Shown here one piece after another: positions 7,289 to 14,573 of a stretch of 14,662 bases of DNA. Position numbers and translations under genes: made by a program. Source of the stretch: RYN-431 sp036388295 (lineage in GTDB: Bacteria > Planctomycetota > Phycisphaerae > Tepidisphaerales > Tepidisphaeraceae). The stretch is from assembly GCA_036388295.1 (NCBI GenBank), contig DASVSC010000294.1, positions 1 through 14,662 on the forward strand. Direction: 5' to 3'. Each line of letters starts with the position of its first letter. The stretch's first letter is position 1. The notes under the pieces are model-generated. The model made no database searches. It was not told where the DNA came from and saw only the letters and a list, made by a program, of their open reading frames with translations.

Positions 7289-8824
7289 ATGAAAACGCCC
7301 CTGCCTGCTTCGCTCGCGCTCGCAACTCTGCTCTGCTCCTCGGCCGTCCTGGCCCAGGCGCTGCCCGCGCCCGAGCCACGGTTTTCGCTCACTGTCTACT
7401 CCAGCGCCGACCCGGCCACGTTCGACCCGAAGGGGAACGCCGCCGAGACCAATCCCTACGCGTCGCAACAGCCGCTGCCGGGCTACGGCGTGGTGCGGGA
7501 AACGCGGGCGATCGACCTGAAGGCCGGCGTGAACGCGCTGCGCTTCACCGACGTGGCCAGCGGCATTGACCCGACGACCGTGTCGTTCCTTAGCCTCACC
7601 GACCCGGCCGGCACGGCGGTGCTGGAACAGAACTACGAGTTCGATCTCGTCAGTTCCGCCAAGCTGCTGCAAAAGTACGTGGACAAGGCCGTTGTGGTCG
7701 AACGCGCGAGCGGCGACGGGAAGATCGAAACCATCAGCGGCACGCTCCTGTCGGCGGCGAACGGCCTGGTGCTGAAAACCGACGACGGCGGCGTGCGCAT
7801 CCTCAACGGCTACAGCGGCATCCGCGTCGCCGACGCCGCCGGCCTGATCACCCGGCCGACGCTCGTCTGGAACCTCACCGCCGCCAAGGCCGGCAAGCAC
7901 GACGCACTGGTCACGTACCAGACCGACGGCCTGACCTGGCGGGCGGACTACAATTTGGTGCTGAACGAAGCCAACACCGCCGCCGACATCGGCGCGTGGG
8001 TCACGCTCGTCAACCGCAGCGGCGCGAGCTACCCGGATACCCGTTTGAAACTGGTGGCCGGCGACGTGCAGCGAATTACGCCCCCGGAACGCGTGCGGCC
8101 GATGCTCAGGGCGGCCGCGAGGGCCATGCGGGACGAAACCGCGGAAGCAGGCTTCGTCGAGAAGTCGCTGTTCGAATACCACCTCTACACGCTCGGCCGC
8201 GTCACGTCGCTGCCGGACAATTCGACGAAGCAGATCGAGTTGTTCGACAAGAAGCTCGACGTGCCGGTGAAGAAGGTGTTCGTCTATTACGGCGTGCCCG
8301 AGCAGTTTCGCACCTACTTCGCCCCGTCGGCCTTGGTGGATCGTGATCTGGGCGTGGAGGCGAACAAGAAGGTCGACGTTTACGTCATGCTCGACAACAA
8401 AGAAGCCAATGGCCTGGGCATCCCGCTGCCGGCCGGGCGGGTGCGGGTGTACCAGAACGACGAGGCAGACAAGACCCAGGAGTTCGTCGGCGAAGACGTG
8501 ATTCGCCACACGCCCAAGGACGAAACGATCCAGATCCGCCTCGGCAGCGCGTTCGACATCGTCGGCGAGCGCAAGCAGACGGCCTTCACCGTCGACGAAC
8601 GCGCGCACACCCTGACCGAGTCCTTCGAGATCAAGCTGCGCAACCACAAGAAGGAAGCGGTGCGCGTGGTCGTCAAAGAGAATCTGTTCCGTTGGGCCAA
8701 CTGGGAAATTACCGCCAAGAGTGACGCGTTCGAGAAGCAGGATTATCGAACGGTCCACTTCCCCGTGGACGTGCCGTCGGGCGGGGAAAAAACCCTGACC
8801 TATACCGTCAAATATACGTGGTGA
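7289..8824 (+). CDS. Secreted DUF4139 domain-containing protein
   Basis: The 511-residue protein begins with a Sec signal peptide (Lys2, a hydrophobic run to about residue 21, and a probable cleavage after Ala22 or Ala24). The rest is beta-rich and fits the DUF4139 family: an N-terminal strand region with an ETRAIDLKAGVNALRF-like segment, the central LTWRADYNLVL block, and a C-terminal immunoglobulin-like part with DNKEANGLGIPLPAGRVRVY and a terminal YTVKYTW. Family function is unknown; members are envelope or periplasmic. Cys16 does not sit in a lipobox. I use the ATG at 7289, since GGAG lies ten bases before it and the signal peptide starts there; the TTG at 7253 would add 12 arginine-rich residues. 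The LuxR-type gene follows 63 bases later. Confidence 0.8.
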   Translation: MKTPLPASLALATLLCSSAVLAQALPAPEPRFSLTVYSSADPATFDPKGNAAETNPYASQQPLPGYGVVRETRAIDLKAGVNALRFTDVASGIDPTTVSFLSLTDPAGTAVLEQNYEFDLVSSAKLLQKYVDKAVVVERASGDGKIETISGTLLSAANGLVLKTDDGGVRILNGYSGIRVADAAGLITRPTLVWNLTAAKAGKHDALVTYQTDGLTWRADYNLVLNEANTAADIGAWVTLVNRSGASYPDTRLKLVAGDVQRITPPERVRPMLRAAARAMRDETAEAGFVEKSLFEYHLYTLGRVTSLPDNSTKQIELFDKKLDVPVKKVFVYYGVPEQFRTYFAPSALVDRDLGVEANKKVDVYVMLDNKEANGLGIPLPAGRVRVYQNDEADKTQEFVGEDVIRHTPKDETIQIRLGSAFDIVGERKQTAFTVDERAHTLTESFEIKLRNHKKEAVRVVVKENLFRWANWEITAKSDAFEKQDYRTVHFPVDVPSGGEKTLTYTVKYTW

Positions 8825-8868
8825 GCGTTCGGGGTTCGCGCGGTTAGACTCACGGCCACCACCGCGCG

Positions 8869-8878
8869 AGAAGGGGAG
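8869..8878 (+). promoter_or_regulatory. Strong ribosome binding site of the LuxR-type gene
   Basis: AGAAGGGGAG ends nine bases before the ATG at 8888. A second AGGAG touches the ATG directly and is too close to work. A TAGACT hexamer at 8845-8850 could be a -10 box, but no matching -35 is visible. Confidence 0.5.
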
Positions 8879-8887
8879 CGACAGGAG

Positions 8888-9742
8888 ATGAAGTCCGCAC
8901 GCATCACGCTGGCCCAGACCCGCCGCGCCTGGCGGGTGTTGGCGGCCGCACGCGATTTGCGTCATCGCCCCGCCGAGCAGGCGACGGCCGTTGTGGATGG
9001 GCTGTGCCGTCTGTTCGGCGGCGACAACGGCTTCCAGTTGAACATGGCCGACTACCGCCCCGCAGGCCGCTTGGAGGCGCGGTCGCTGATGTACGGCAGC
9101 GTGGTCGACCCGATGCTGATCGACTGGTTCCAGGGCCGGCTCGGGTTCGAACGGACGCTCAACGACGACATCATGGTCGTCCATTCGATCGCCCGGCAGG
9201 CCAGGACGACGGTGCTGACCCAGAGCCAGATCTGGCCGCGCGTGGACCCGCGTAATTACCCCGCTTTCGCCCAAATCCGGCCGGCCTACCGGTTGGAAGA
9301 CAACCTGGTGCTGATGTTCCGCCCGGGCAGCACGAGCGACATGTGGGCCTACGCCGTGCACCGTCGCGACAGCACGACGCCCTACTCCGAAGCCGAGCGG
9401 GGCCTGGCGAAGCTGCTGATCACGGAGATGCGGCGGCTGTTCGACATTGGGCAGTTAACGGCGCCGGTTTCGCCGGTCGTCGACCTGCCGCGCCGCAGCG
9501 CCGAGGTGCTGCAACGGCTGTTGCGGGGCCGGTCGCCGAAGCAGATTGCGGCCGAGATGAACTTGTCGATCTACACCGTGCGCGACCACGTGAAGGTGCT
9601 GCTGGAACGCTTCGACGTCAGCAGCACGCCGGAGTTGCTGGCCAGCCTGCTGAACGACCCGAACGCCGACGGCTATCGTGCGGCGCTGGCGGAGCGTGCG
9701 GGCCGTCACAATGGGCGGAACGCCGTCGTTCGCGCGCGATGA
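8888..9742 (+). CDS. LuxR-type HTH transcriptional regulator
   Basis: The 284-residue protein ends in a GerE/LuxR-type helix-turn-helix (about residues 200-256): LLRGRSPKQIAAEMNLSIYTVRDHVKVLLERF, a classic four-helix DNA-binding domain. The N-terminal 190 residues do not match a domain I can name. A GAF/autoinducer-like sensor fold is possible, with IDWFQGR, MFRPGSTSDMW and SEAERGLAKLLITEMRR as its most ordered parts. No receiver aspartate motif is visible, so it is probably not a response regulator. It follows the DUF4139 gene by 63 bases and has its own strong ribosome site. The gene converges on the SecA-like gene across a palindromic element. Confidence 0.85.
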   Translation: MKSARITLAQTRRAWRVLAAARDLRHRPAEQATAVVDGLCRLFGGDNGFQLNMADYRPAGRLEARSLMYGSVVDPMLIDWFQGRLGFERTLNDDIMVVHSIARQARTTVLTQSQIWPRVDPRNYPAFAQIRPAYRLEDNLVLMFRPGSTSDMWAYAVHRRDSTTPYSEAERGLAKLLITEMRRLFDIGQLTAPVSPVVDLPRRSAEVLQRLLRGRSPKQIAAEMNLSIYTVRDHVKVLLERFDVSSTPELLASLLNDPNADGYRAALAERAGRHNGRNAVVRAR

Positions 9743-9803
9743 GCGCCGATCGGCCAAGGCGCGGCCCGCTTTATAAACATGCGGTTTTGTACTTAGCGAC
9801 GGA

Positions 9804-9879
9804 TTGGGTGGCAAGGCTTGTATCCAAGCCTTGTCTTCCAACGACACGCCAAGGCTTGAGTACAAGCCTTGCCACCCAA
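9804..9879. repeat. REP/BIME-like palindromic element, family A copy 2
   Basis: Inverted arms 9804-9833 and 9850-9879 match at 28 of 30 bases around a 16-base loop; the two differences fall in the hairpin turn. Each arm holds TTGGGTGG and then a perfect 9-bp hairpin, CAAGGCTTG and CAAGCCTTG, with a four-base turn. Compared with copy 1, the third stem pair changes from C-G to A-T on both sides, so pairing is kept. It lies between the convergent LuxR-type and SecA-like genes and may serve them as a terminator-like hairpin. Confidence 0.8.
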
Positions 9880-9904
9880 ACGCGACGACCAGAACTGCCC
9901 TGCT

Positions 9905-11842
9905 TTAGAAGGGCACGGCCTGGTCCATCCAGTCGTCGCTGCGCAGCACCTGCTTGCGGTTGAAGCGGGCCAGCCGTTCGGCACGGGCTTGGGCCAGATT
10001 GATGAGGCGGGCGCCGCCGATCGCCCGCCACAATTTGCGGAAGCGTGGGGCGTGGCGGACGAACAAGTCGTCCTCGATGCTGGCGAACGTCTGCGCGCAC
10101 CCCGGGTCGCCCTGCCGCGCGGCGCGGCCGTACAGCTGGCGGTCGATGCGGCCGCTCGGCTGCGGCTCGGTGTTCAGCACGTGCAAGCCGCCCAGTTCCG
10201 CGACGCCGCGGCCGAGGTGAATGTCCGTGCCGCGGCCGGCCATGTTCGTGGCGACGGTGATTTTCCCGATCTGCCCGGCTTCGGAAATGATGTTCGCTTC
10301 CTGCGCATTCTGCGCCGCGTTCAGCACGCGGTGCGGGCGGCCGAGCTCGCTGAGGCGTTTGGACAAGTCTTCGCTCGCCCAGACGCTGCGCGTGCCGACG
10401 AGGACGGGAATGCCCTTGTCGTTTAGTTCGATGATGCGTTCCATCACCGCGTCGTACTTTTGCTTCGTCGTGTCGAACATGCGCAGCGGCAGTTGCTTGC
10501 GGATGCACGGCTTGTTCGTCGGGATCTTGACGATCGGGCGCACATAAATCTGCCAGAACTCTGCCGCGCTTTCCCACGCCGTGCCGGTCATGCCGCCCAT
10601 TTCGGGGTACTGGCGGAAGAAGCGCTGGAAGCTGATGCGCGCCAGGTTCTCCTTGTCGGCCGTGACGGCAACGCCCTCTTTGATTTCGATCGCCTGGTGC
10701 AGGCCGTGCCGCCAGCTGCGGTCGGCCATCACGCGGCCAGTGAACTCGTCGATGATCTGGACTTTGCCTTCCGGATCGATCAGGTAATGCTCGTCGCGCA
10801 GGAAGCAGTGCTTGGCGACGAGCGCCTGCTGCACCAGTTCTTCGCGCCGGCGGGAACCTTTCCAGAAGCCGCTGGTGTCGGTGGAGCAGATTTCGTCGAG
10901 ATGGTCGCGGCCACGCTCGGTGAACTCGATCTGACGCACTTCCTTGTCGATCGTGAAGTCGACGTTCTTGACCATCAACTCCGCCAGCGTGGTGGCGGCG
11001 CGGTAGCGGTCGGCATTCGGCTCTTCGTCAGGCGAATTGCTGATGATCAGCGGCGTCACGGCTTCGTCGATCAGCAAGCTGTCGGCTTCGTCGACGATCA
11101 CCTTCGCCAGGCCGGGCACCAGCACGCTGCTGCGCATCGCGCTGCCGCCCAGGAGCGTGACGGCCGTCGCGCTGCTGCTGCGCAGGGTGCCGAGCATGAT
11201 CTGGTCGCGCAGGAAGTCGGCTACCAGTTCCTTGCTGGTGACGTAGACGACGTTGCGGCGGTAAATGTCGATGCGTTCGACCGCATCGGTGTCGTGGACG
11301 ACGTAGCCGGCCTGGTGGCCCATCATGCGATACAGCGGCGTCATCAGTTCGGCGTCGCGCTGCACCAGGTAATCGTTGACGGTGATGATGTGCACCGGCT
11401 TGCCGGACAGGGCCATGACGCTGGCGGCGACGGCGGCGGTGAGGGTTTTGCCCTCGCCGGTGGCCATCTCGGCGACGGCCGCTTCGTGCATGGCCATCGC
11501 ACCCATCAGCTGCACCAGGTACGGCCGCTTCCCGAGCGTGCGGACGGACGCCTCGCGGGCCAAGCCGAAGGCGTACAGCAACTTTTCGTCTTCGAGCCGG
11601 CCGAGGCGGGCCAGGACGCGCGCTTCTTCGACTTCTTCCTTGAACTTCGCGTCCGACAGGTTCTTGATGGCCGCTTCGAGCTTCTCGATCTCCTCCGCCT
11701 GCCGCTTCAAACGCGGCAGCACCCGGCGGCGGTTCTTCACCCACCCGGTCGCTGCGTGCGCAGGAATATCGAGGCCCTTAAGTTCAGGGGCCTTTACCCG
11801 TCGGGCGTCAAAGACGTTGTACAGTTCGGCGGCAGCGGTCAT
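9905..11842 (-). CDS. SecA-like translocase ATPase, C-terminally short
   Basis: The 645-residue protein is a SecA-family DEAD motor, the ATPase that pushes unfolded proteins through SecYEG. Both nucleotide-binding folds are intact: Q-motif region VQLMGA (110-115), Walker A MATGEGKT (126-133), DEADSLLIDEA (251-261, canonical SecA has DEVD), DEFTGR (365-370), GLHQAIEIKEGV, GMTGTA, TNMAGRGTDI (532-541) and GRAARQGD (572-579). The preprotein-crosslinking region between motif II and DEFTGR is present but somewhat short. After GRAARQGD only about 65 residues remain, whereas canonical SecA (about 850-950 residues) continues with the helical scaffold, wing and zinc tail. It is therefore probably a specialised paralogue, not the housekeeping SecA. 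It lies 102 bases after the M50/HlyD fusion on the same strand. TATAAT five bases before its ATG suggests its own leaderless promoter. Confidence 0.85.
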   Translation of the reverse strand: MTAAAELYNVFDARRVKAPELKGLDIPAHAATGWVKNRRRVLPRLKRQAEEIEKLEAAIKNLSDAKFKEEVEEARVLARLGRLEDEKLLYAFGLAREASVRTLGKRPYLVQLMGAMAMHEAAVAEMATGEGKTLTAAVAASVMALSGKPVHIITVNDYLVQRDAELMTPLYRMMGHQAGYVVHDTDAVERIDIYRRNVVYVTSKELVADFLRDQIMLGTLRSSSATAVTLLGGSAMRSSVLVPGLAKVIVDEADSLLIDEAVTPLIISNSPDEEPNADRYRAATTLAELMVKNVDFTIDKEVRQIEFTERGRDHLDEICSTDTSGFWKGSRRREELVQQALVAKHCFLRDEHYLIDPEGKVQIIDEFTGRVMADRSWRHGLHQAIEIKEGVAVTADKENLARISFQRFFRQYPEMGGMTGTAWESAAEFWQIYVRPIVKIPTNKPCIRKQLPLRMFDTTKQKYDAVMERIIELNDKGIPVLVGTRSVWASEDLSKRLSELGRPHRVLNAAQNAQEANIISEAGQIGKITVATNMAGRGTDIHLGRGVAELGGLHVLNTEPQPSGRIDRQLYGRAARQGDPGCAQTFASIEDDLFVRHAPRFRKLWRAIGGARLINLAQARAERLARFNRKQVLRSDDWMDQAVPF

Positions 11843-11847
11843 GGGGA

Positions 11848-11874
11848 ATTATAGTGGGAAGTCGGGAGTGGGAA
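11848..11874 (-). promoter_or_regulatory. Candidate promoter of the SecA-like gene at a palindrome edge
   Basis: On the minus strand a perfect TATAAT lies at 11853-11848, five bases before the ATG. TTCCCA at 11874-11869 could be the -35 box, with a 15-base spacer. The start point would fall on or next to the ATG. The -35 and spacer lie inside the palindromic element, and the -10 box lies just outside it. No ribosome site is present. Confidence 0.45.
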
Positions 11875-11940
11875 GTGGGAAGTTGAAGACCTGCATTTCA
11901 TCTTCTCTTTACTTCCCACTTCCCGCTATCAACTTCCCAC
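11854..11940. repeat. Palindromic element of GGGAAGT units
   Basis: Arms 11854-11883 and 11911-11940 are inverted copies that match at 26 of 30 bases around a 27-base loop. Each arm holds three to four copies of a GTGGGAAGT-like unit; on the facing arm these read ACTTCCCAC. The element fills almost the whole gap between the SecA-like start and the stop of the M50/HlyD fusion. It is a different sequence family from the elements at 6423 and 9804, but has the same head-to-head layout. Confidence 0.7.
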
Positions 11941-11944
11941 CCTC

Positions 11945-14125
11945 TTAGCTCTGCGTACTCTGCATCGTCAGCTGCTGGAACCAACGATATGCCTGTACGG
12001 CCAGCGGTTCAGGGTTTTTGCTCTTAAAGCGCACGTACGCCCGCTGGCCGGGGAAATAGCCTTCGTCCGGGTTGTTGAAGACCAGGCGGGCCTCGTAGTT
12101 TTGGGTCGCGGTGGTGGTGCCTTTGGGGTCTTTGGCGTCCGGGGCGGCCGTGCCGCCGCCGGCGTGGGTCAGGGCCGCGCTGCGCACTTCGCGTTTGGCG
12201 GCCGGGCTGATGAAGATGTTGTTCGTCACCGGCACCACCGTGTCGACGTCCCCCGCCACGCGCAGTTCGGCGGAGTAGTCGCCGGTGCGGGTCAGGCGGT
12301 CGCGGTCGGCCTGGTCGATCATCACGAACGCTTCCAGGTTCTTCACTTCCGTCACCGTGACGATTTCGGTGGCCTTGGGCAGGAACGTGCCGTGCAGGTT
12401 GTGCAATTCCGGCGCGACCACCCGGCCGGCGATCGGCGAGCGGAGTTCCAGCTTCGTGACCTTGTCCTTTTGTTCCTTCAGCAGGCGTTCCAGGCGTATC
12501 TGGCGTTCCAAGTCAACGGTGTACTTCGCCGCGTCGGCGACCCGGCTGCTGCGCAATTCCATGCCGACAATGTCGTACTCGATCGTATCGGTGGCCAGCT
12601 TCGTGGTTTCTTCCTCGTTGCGCAGGACCATCAGCAACTGGCCCTTCTCCACAAGGTCGCCGTCTTTGACGAGCACCTTGTCGACGAAGCCGGGCGTTTG
12701 CACGCGCAGCGTCTGCCGGGCGGCCGCTTCCAGTATGCCCTCGGCCCGCACGGTGACGGGGAAACGGATGATGCCGACCACGGCGATCAACAACGCCGCG
12801 ACCGCCACCGTAAAGGCGATCGCCCTGCCGCGCTTGCGGTGCAGTTCCGGCTCGGTGGCCAGGTACTTGGTCAGCTTGAACAGCGGGAAGATGGCGAAAG
12901 TGATCATCGCCGTCGCGCCCATGATCAGGCCAACGACTTTGATCTCCTGCGGCAGCGTGAAGAACAGCATGTACGCGATCGCCAGGCTGACGAAAATGCG
13001 GTAACAGCTGCTCGTGATCGCGTAGACGAACAGTTCGATGCGCTGCTTCAGCGGCGGCAGCGGCTGCTGCAGCTTCACGCGGAAAATGTGCCGCTTCACC
13101 AGACCTAGCGCGTATTCGGTGCTCTTGCGCTGCAGGTTGGGGATTTCCCAGAAGTCGCTCAGGATGTAGTAGCCGTCGTAACGCAGCAGCGGGTTGGCGT
13201 TGAAGACGATGGTGCTGACGCTGGCGATCAGCAGCGTGTTGTAGGCCAACTGGTTGATCAGGTTGTCGCCGCTGCCGTACGTGGCCTTCCAGATGAAGGC
13301 GCAGACCGCGGCGACGAACAGTTCGAAAATCATGCCGCCCGCGCCGACGAACACGCGCTTCCACTTGTTCGGGAATGCCCAGGCGGTGCTGGCGTCGACG
13401 TACGGCGTCGGGACCAGCACCAGCAGCATGATGCCCACTTCGTGCACTTCGCCGCCGAAGCGACGGCACGAAAAGGCGTGGCCCATTTCGTGGATGAACT
13501 TGATCAGCACGAACGTCACCCACAGCCAGGCCCAGTTGCCCGGGTCGATAGCGTTCTTGGCCGCGGCCTGCAGTTCGTCCCACATCGGGGCGACGGCGAT
13601 GACGGCCCCGATGATGACGGCCAGCCAGATCGCCGCGCCCAGCCAGCTGATCATCAGCTTGATCACGGGCATCCACCCGCGGATGAACCGGTCCGGGTCC
13701 CAGATCGGGATGCGCGGGAACAGGATGTTCATCAACTTCTGCTGCATCTGCCGCTGGTTGTGCAGCTTCTGCCGCTTCAGCACGACGGCCGAGTCGGGGG
13801 TGACGTCGGTTTCGATCAGGTTCGCGGCGAACAGCTGCGAGAGGATCTGAATGACTTCGGGCTGCGTGGGCGCGTCATCGGCCAGCTGCCCGCCGACCAA
13901 ATCCCAGGCCTCGCCGATGGTGCGTGAGCCGTCGAGCAGGCCGACGAAGCGGTACGCCGGGTCGGACAGGCGGTGGAACTGGTTGCCGGCCGGGTCGCGC
14001 ACGACGTACCAGCGTTCGCCGCGGTAGTACTGCCGGGAAATCTGCGCCGTCGGCCGCAGCCGCGGGCGCAGGTTCACGACGCGGTACCAGGATTCAGAAA
14101 AAGTCGGGCGAAGGGCAAGACTCAT
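11945..14125 (-). CDS. PqqD-like / M50 site-2 protease / HlyD-like adaptor fusion
   Basis: This 726-residue membrane protein joins three parts. Residues about 10-105 resemble PqqD, a small chaperone that binds peptides (RLSDPAYRFVGLLDG, then APTQPEVIQILSQL). Residues about 150-450 are an M50 intramembrane metalloprotease: several membrane segments, HEMGH (zinc ligands His212 and His216, catalytic Glu213) and NPLLRYDGYY with third ligand Asp317. Residues about 460-710 are a HlyD/RND-adaptor-like arm: a lipoyl half-motif (VQTPGFVDKVLVKDGD, 475-490), a coiled coil at about 525-558, the second half-motif LRSPIAGRVVAP, and a beta-barrel ending in GYFPGQRAYVRF. All catalytic residues are present. 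The N-terminus matches family members from planctomycetes as I recall them, which supports the start. No ribosome site precedes it; TACAAC lies ten bases upstream. The SecA-like gene follows on the same strand. Confidence 0.85.
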   Translation of the reverse strand: MSLALRPTFSESWYRVVNLRPRLRPTAQISRQYYRGERWYVVRDPAGNQFHRLSDPAYRFVGLLDGSRTIGEAWDLVGGQLADDAPTQPEVIQILSQLFAANLIETDVTPDSAVVLKRQKLHNQRQMQQKLMNILFPRIPIWDPDRFIRGWMPVIKLMISWLGAAIWLAVIIGAVIAVAPMWDELQAAAKNAIDPGNWAWLWVTFVLIKFIHEMGHAFSCRRFGGEVHEVGIMLLVLVPTPYVDASTAWAFPNKWKRVFVGAGGMIFELFVAAVCAFIWKATYGSGDNLINQLAYNTLLIASVSTIVFNANPLLRYDGYYILSDFWEIPNLQRKSTEYALGLVKRHIFRVKLQQPLPPLKQRIELFVYAITSSCYRIFVSLAIAYMLFFTLPQEIKVVGLIMGATAMITFAIFPLFKLTKYLATEPELHRKRGRAIAFTVAVAALLIAVVGIIRFPVTVRAEGILEAAARQTLRVQTPGFVDKVLVKDGDLVEKGQLLMVLRNEEETTKLATDTIEYDIVGMELRSSRVADAAKYTVDLERQIRLERLLKEQKDKVTKLELRSPIAGRVVAPELHNLHGTFLPKATEIVTVTEVKNLEAFVMIDQADRDRLTRTGDYSAELRVAGDVDTVVPVTNNIFISPAAKREVRSAALTHAGGGTAAPDAKDPKGTTTATQNYEARLVFNNPDEGYFPGQRAYVRFKSKNPEPLAVQAYRWFQQLTMQSTQS

Positions 14126-14138
14126 GTTGGGTTCAGTT

Positions 14139-14193
14139 GTAGGGTCCGCATTGCGGACCGTTCCGGAGCAATGGTCCGCAATGCGGACCCTAC
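14139..14193. repeat. REP/BIME-like palindromic element with GTAG feet
   Basis: Perfect 21-base inverted arms (14139-14159 and 14173-14193) flank a 13-base loop. Each unit, read from outside inward, is GTAG followed by an 8-bp hairpin, GGTCCGCA-T-TGCGGACC. A GTAG tetranucleotide before a hairpin is the described layout of REP sequences recognised by RAYT (Y1-type) transposases, and two facing units make a BIME. It begins 14 bases from the M50/HlyD start and ends one base from the VapD stop. Confidence 0.8.
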
Positions 14194-14194
14194 G

Positions 14195-14560
14195 TCATCC
14201 GCCACGTGATTGCTGGATCGCGGGCATCAGGTCGTTAAGTTCTTCGATTCGAAGCATGCGGATGTCCCGCACGCACGCCGCGAACCACGGCAACTGGTTC
14301 GACAGATCGATCGCCGCCATGACACAGGCCACGGCGTTGATCGCGTCACCACCGAAATAGACGCTGCCTTGCTGCCACGCAAAGCCGTGTCGCTGCAGCA
14401 CGCGGCGGATTTCAGTGTACGCGTTGTTGTACGGGTCGCCGTAGTTCATCCGCAACGACTCGATGTCCATATCAAACGCGATCGCGTACATGGGTTTGTC
14501 CAGGCTAGTCGGCAGGCCGGCCGTCAGACCGCGTTTGGGCGCTAAGTCGATTGCAGTCAT
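14195..14560 (-). CDS. VapD-family endoribonuclease (Cas2-like fold)
   Basis: The protein is a virulence-associated protein D homologue. VapD proteins are small Cas2-related ribonucleases and act as toxins in some bacteria. The whole domain is recognisable: YAIAFDMDIESLR with the conserved Asp near its start, the NNAYTEIRRVL segment, HGFAWQQGSVYFGGD, PWFAACVRDIRMLRIEE and NDLMPAI. The domain itself is about 98 residues (from Met24, base 14491). I extend it to the ATG at 14560 because AAGAAAGG lies seven bases before that codon, while the ATG at 14491 has no ribosome site. This gives a 23-residue N-terminal extension unusual for the family. No antitoxin is recognisable next to it. It follows the partial gene by 13 bases, so the two are probably co-transcribed. 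Confidence 0.8.
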   Translation of the reverse strand: MTAIDLAPKRGLTAGLPTSLDKPMYAIAFDMDIESLRMNYGDPYNNAYTEIRRVLQRHGFAWQQGSVYFGGDAINAVACVMAAIDLSNQLPWFAACVRDIRMLRIEELNDLMPAIQQSRGG

Positions 14561-14573
14561 ACCGACGCCTTTC

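Noticed and set aside
7280..9361. A 693-codon open frame on the minus strand across the DUF4139 and LuxR-type genes
   Set aside because: It is antisense to two well-supported genes, spans the gap between them, and has the Arg/His/Val-rich composition of a GC-driven shadow frame.
9766..9788. Intrinsic terminator after the LuxR-type gene (CCGC, an 11-base loop, GCGG, then TTTT)
   Set aside because: A four-base stem with a long loop is too weak to call. The nearby palindromic element at 9804-9879 is the stronger hairpin.
6423..9879. CRISPR-like repeats
   Set aside because: The repeated units are inverted pairs in two distant gaps, not regularly spaced direct repeats with spacers, and no cas genes are present. 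VapD resembles Cas2 in fold only.
10460..11854. A 464-codon open frame on the plus strand opposite the SecA-like gene
   Set aside because: The minus strand carries every SecA motif; the plus frame has low-complexity Ala/Asp/Val/His composition and no recognisable domain.
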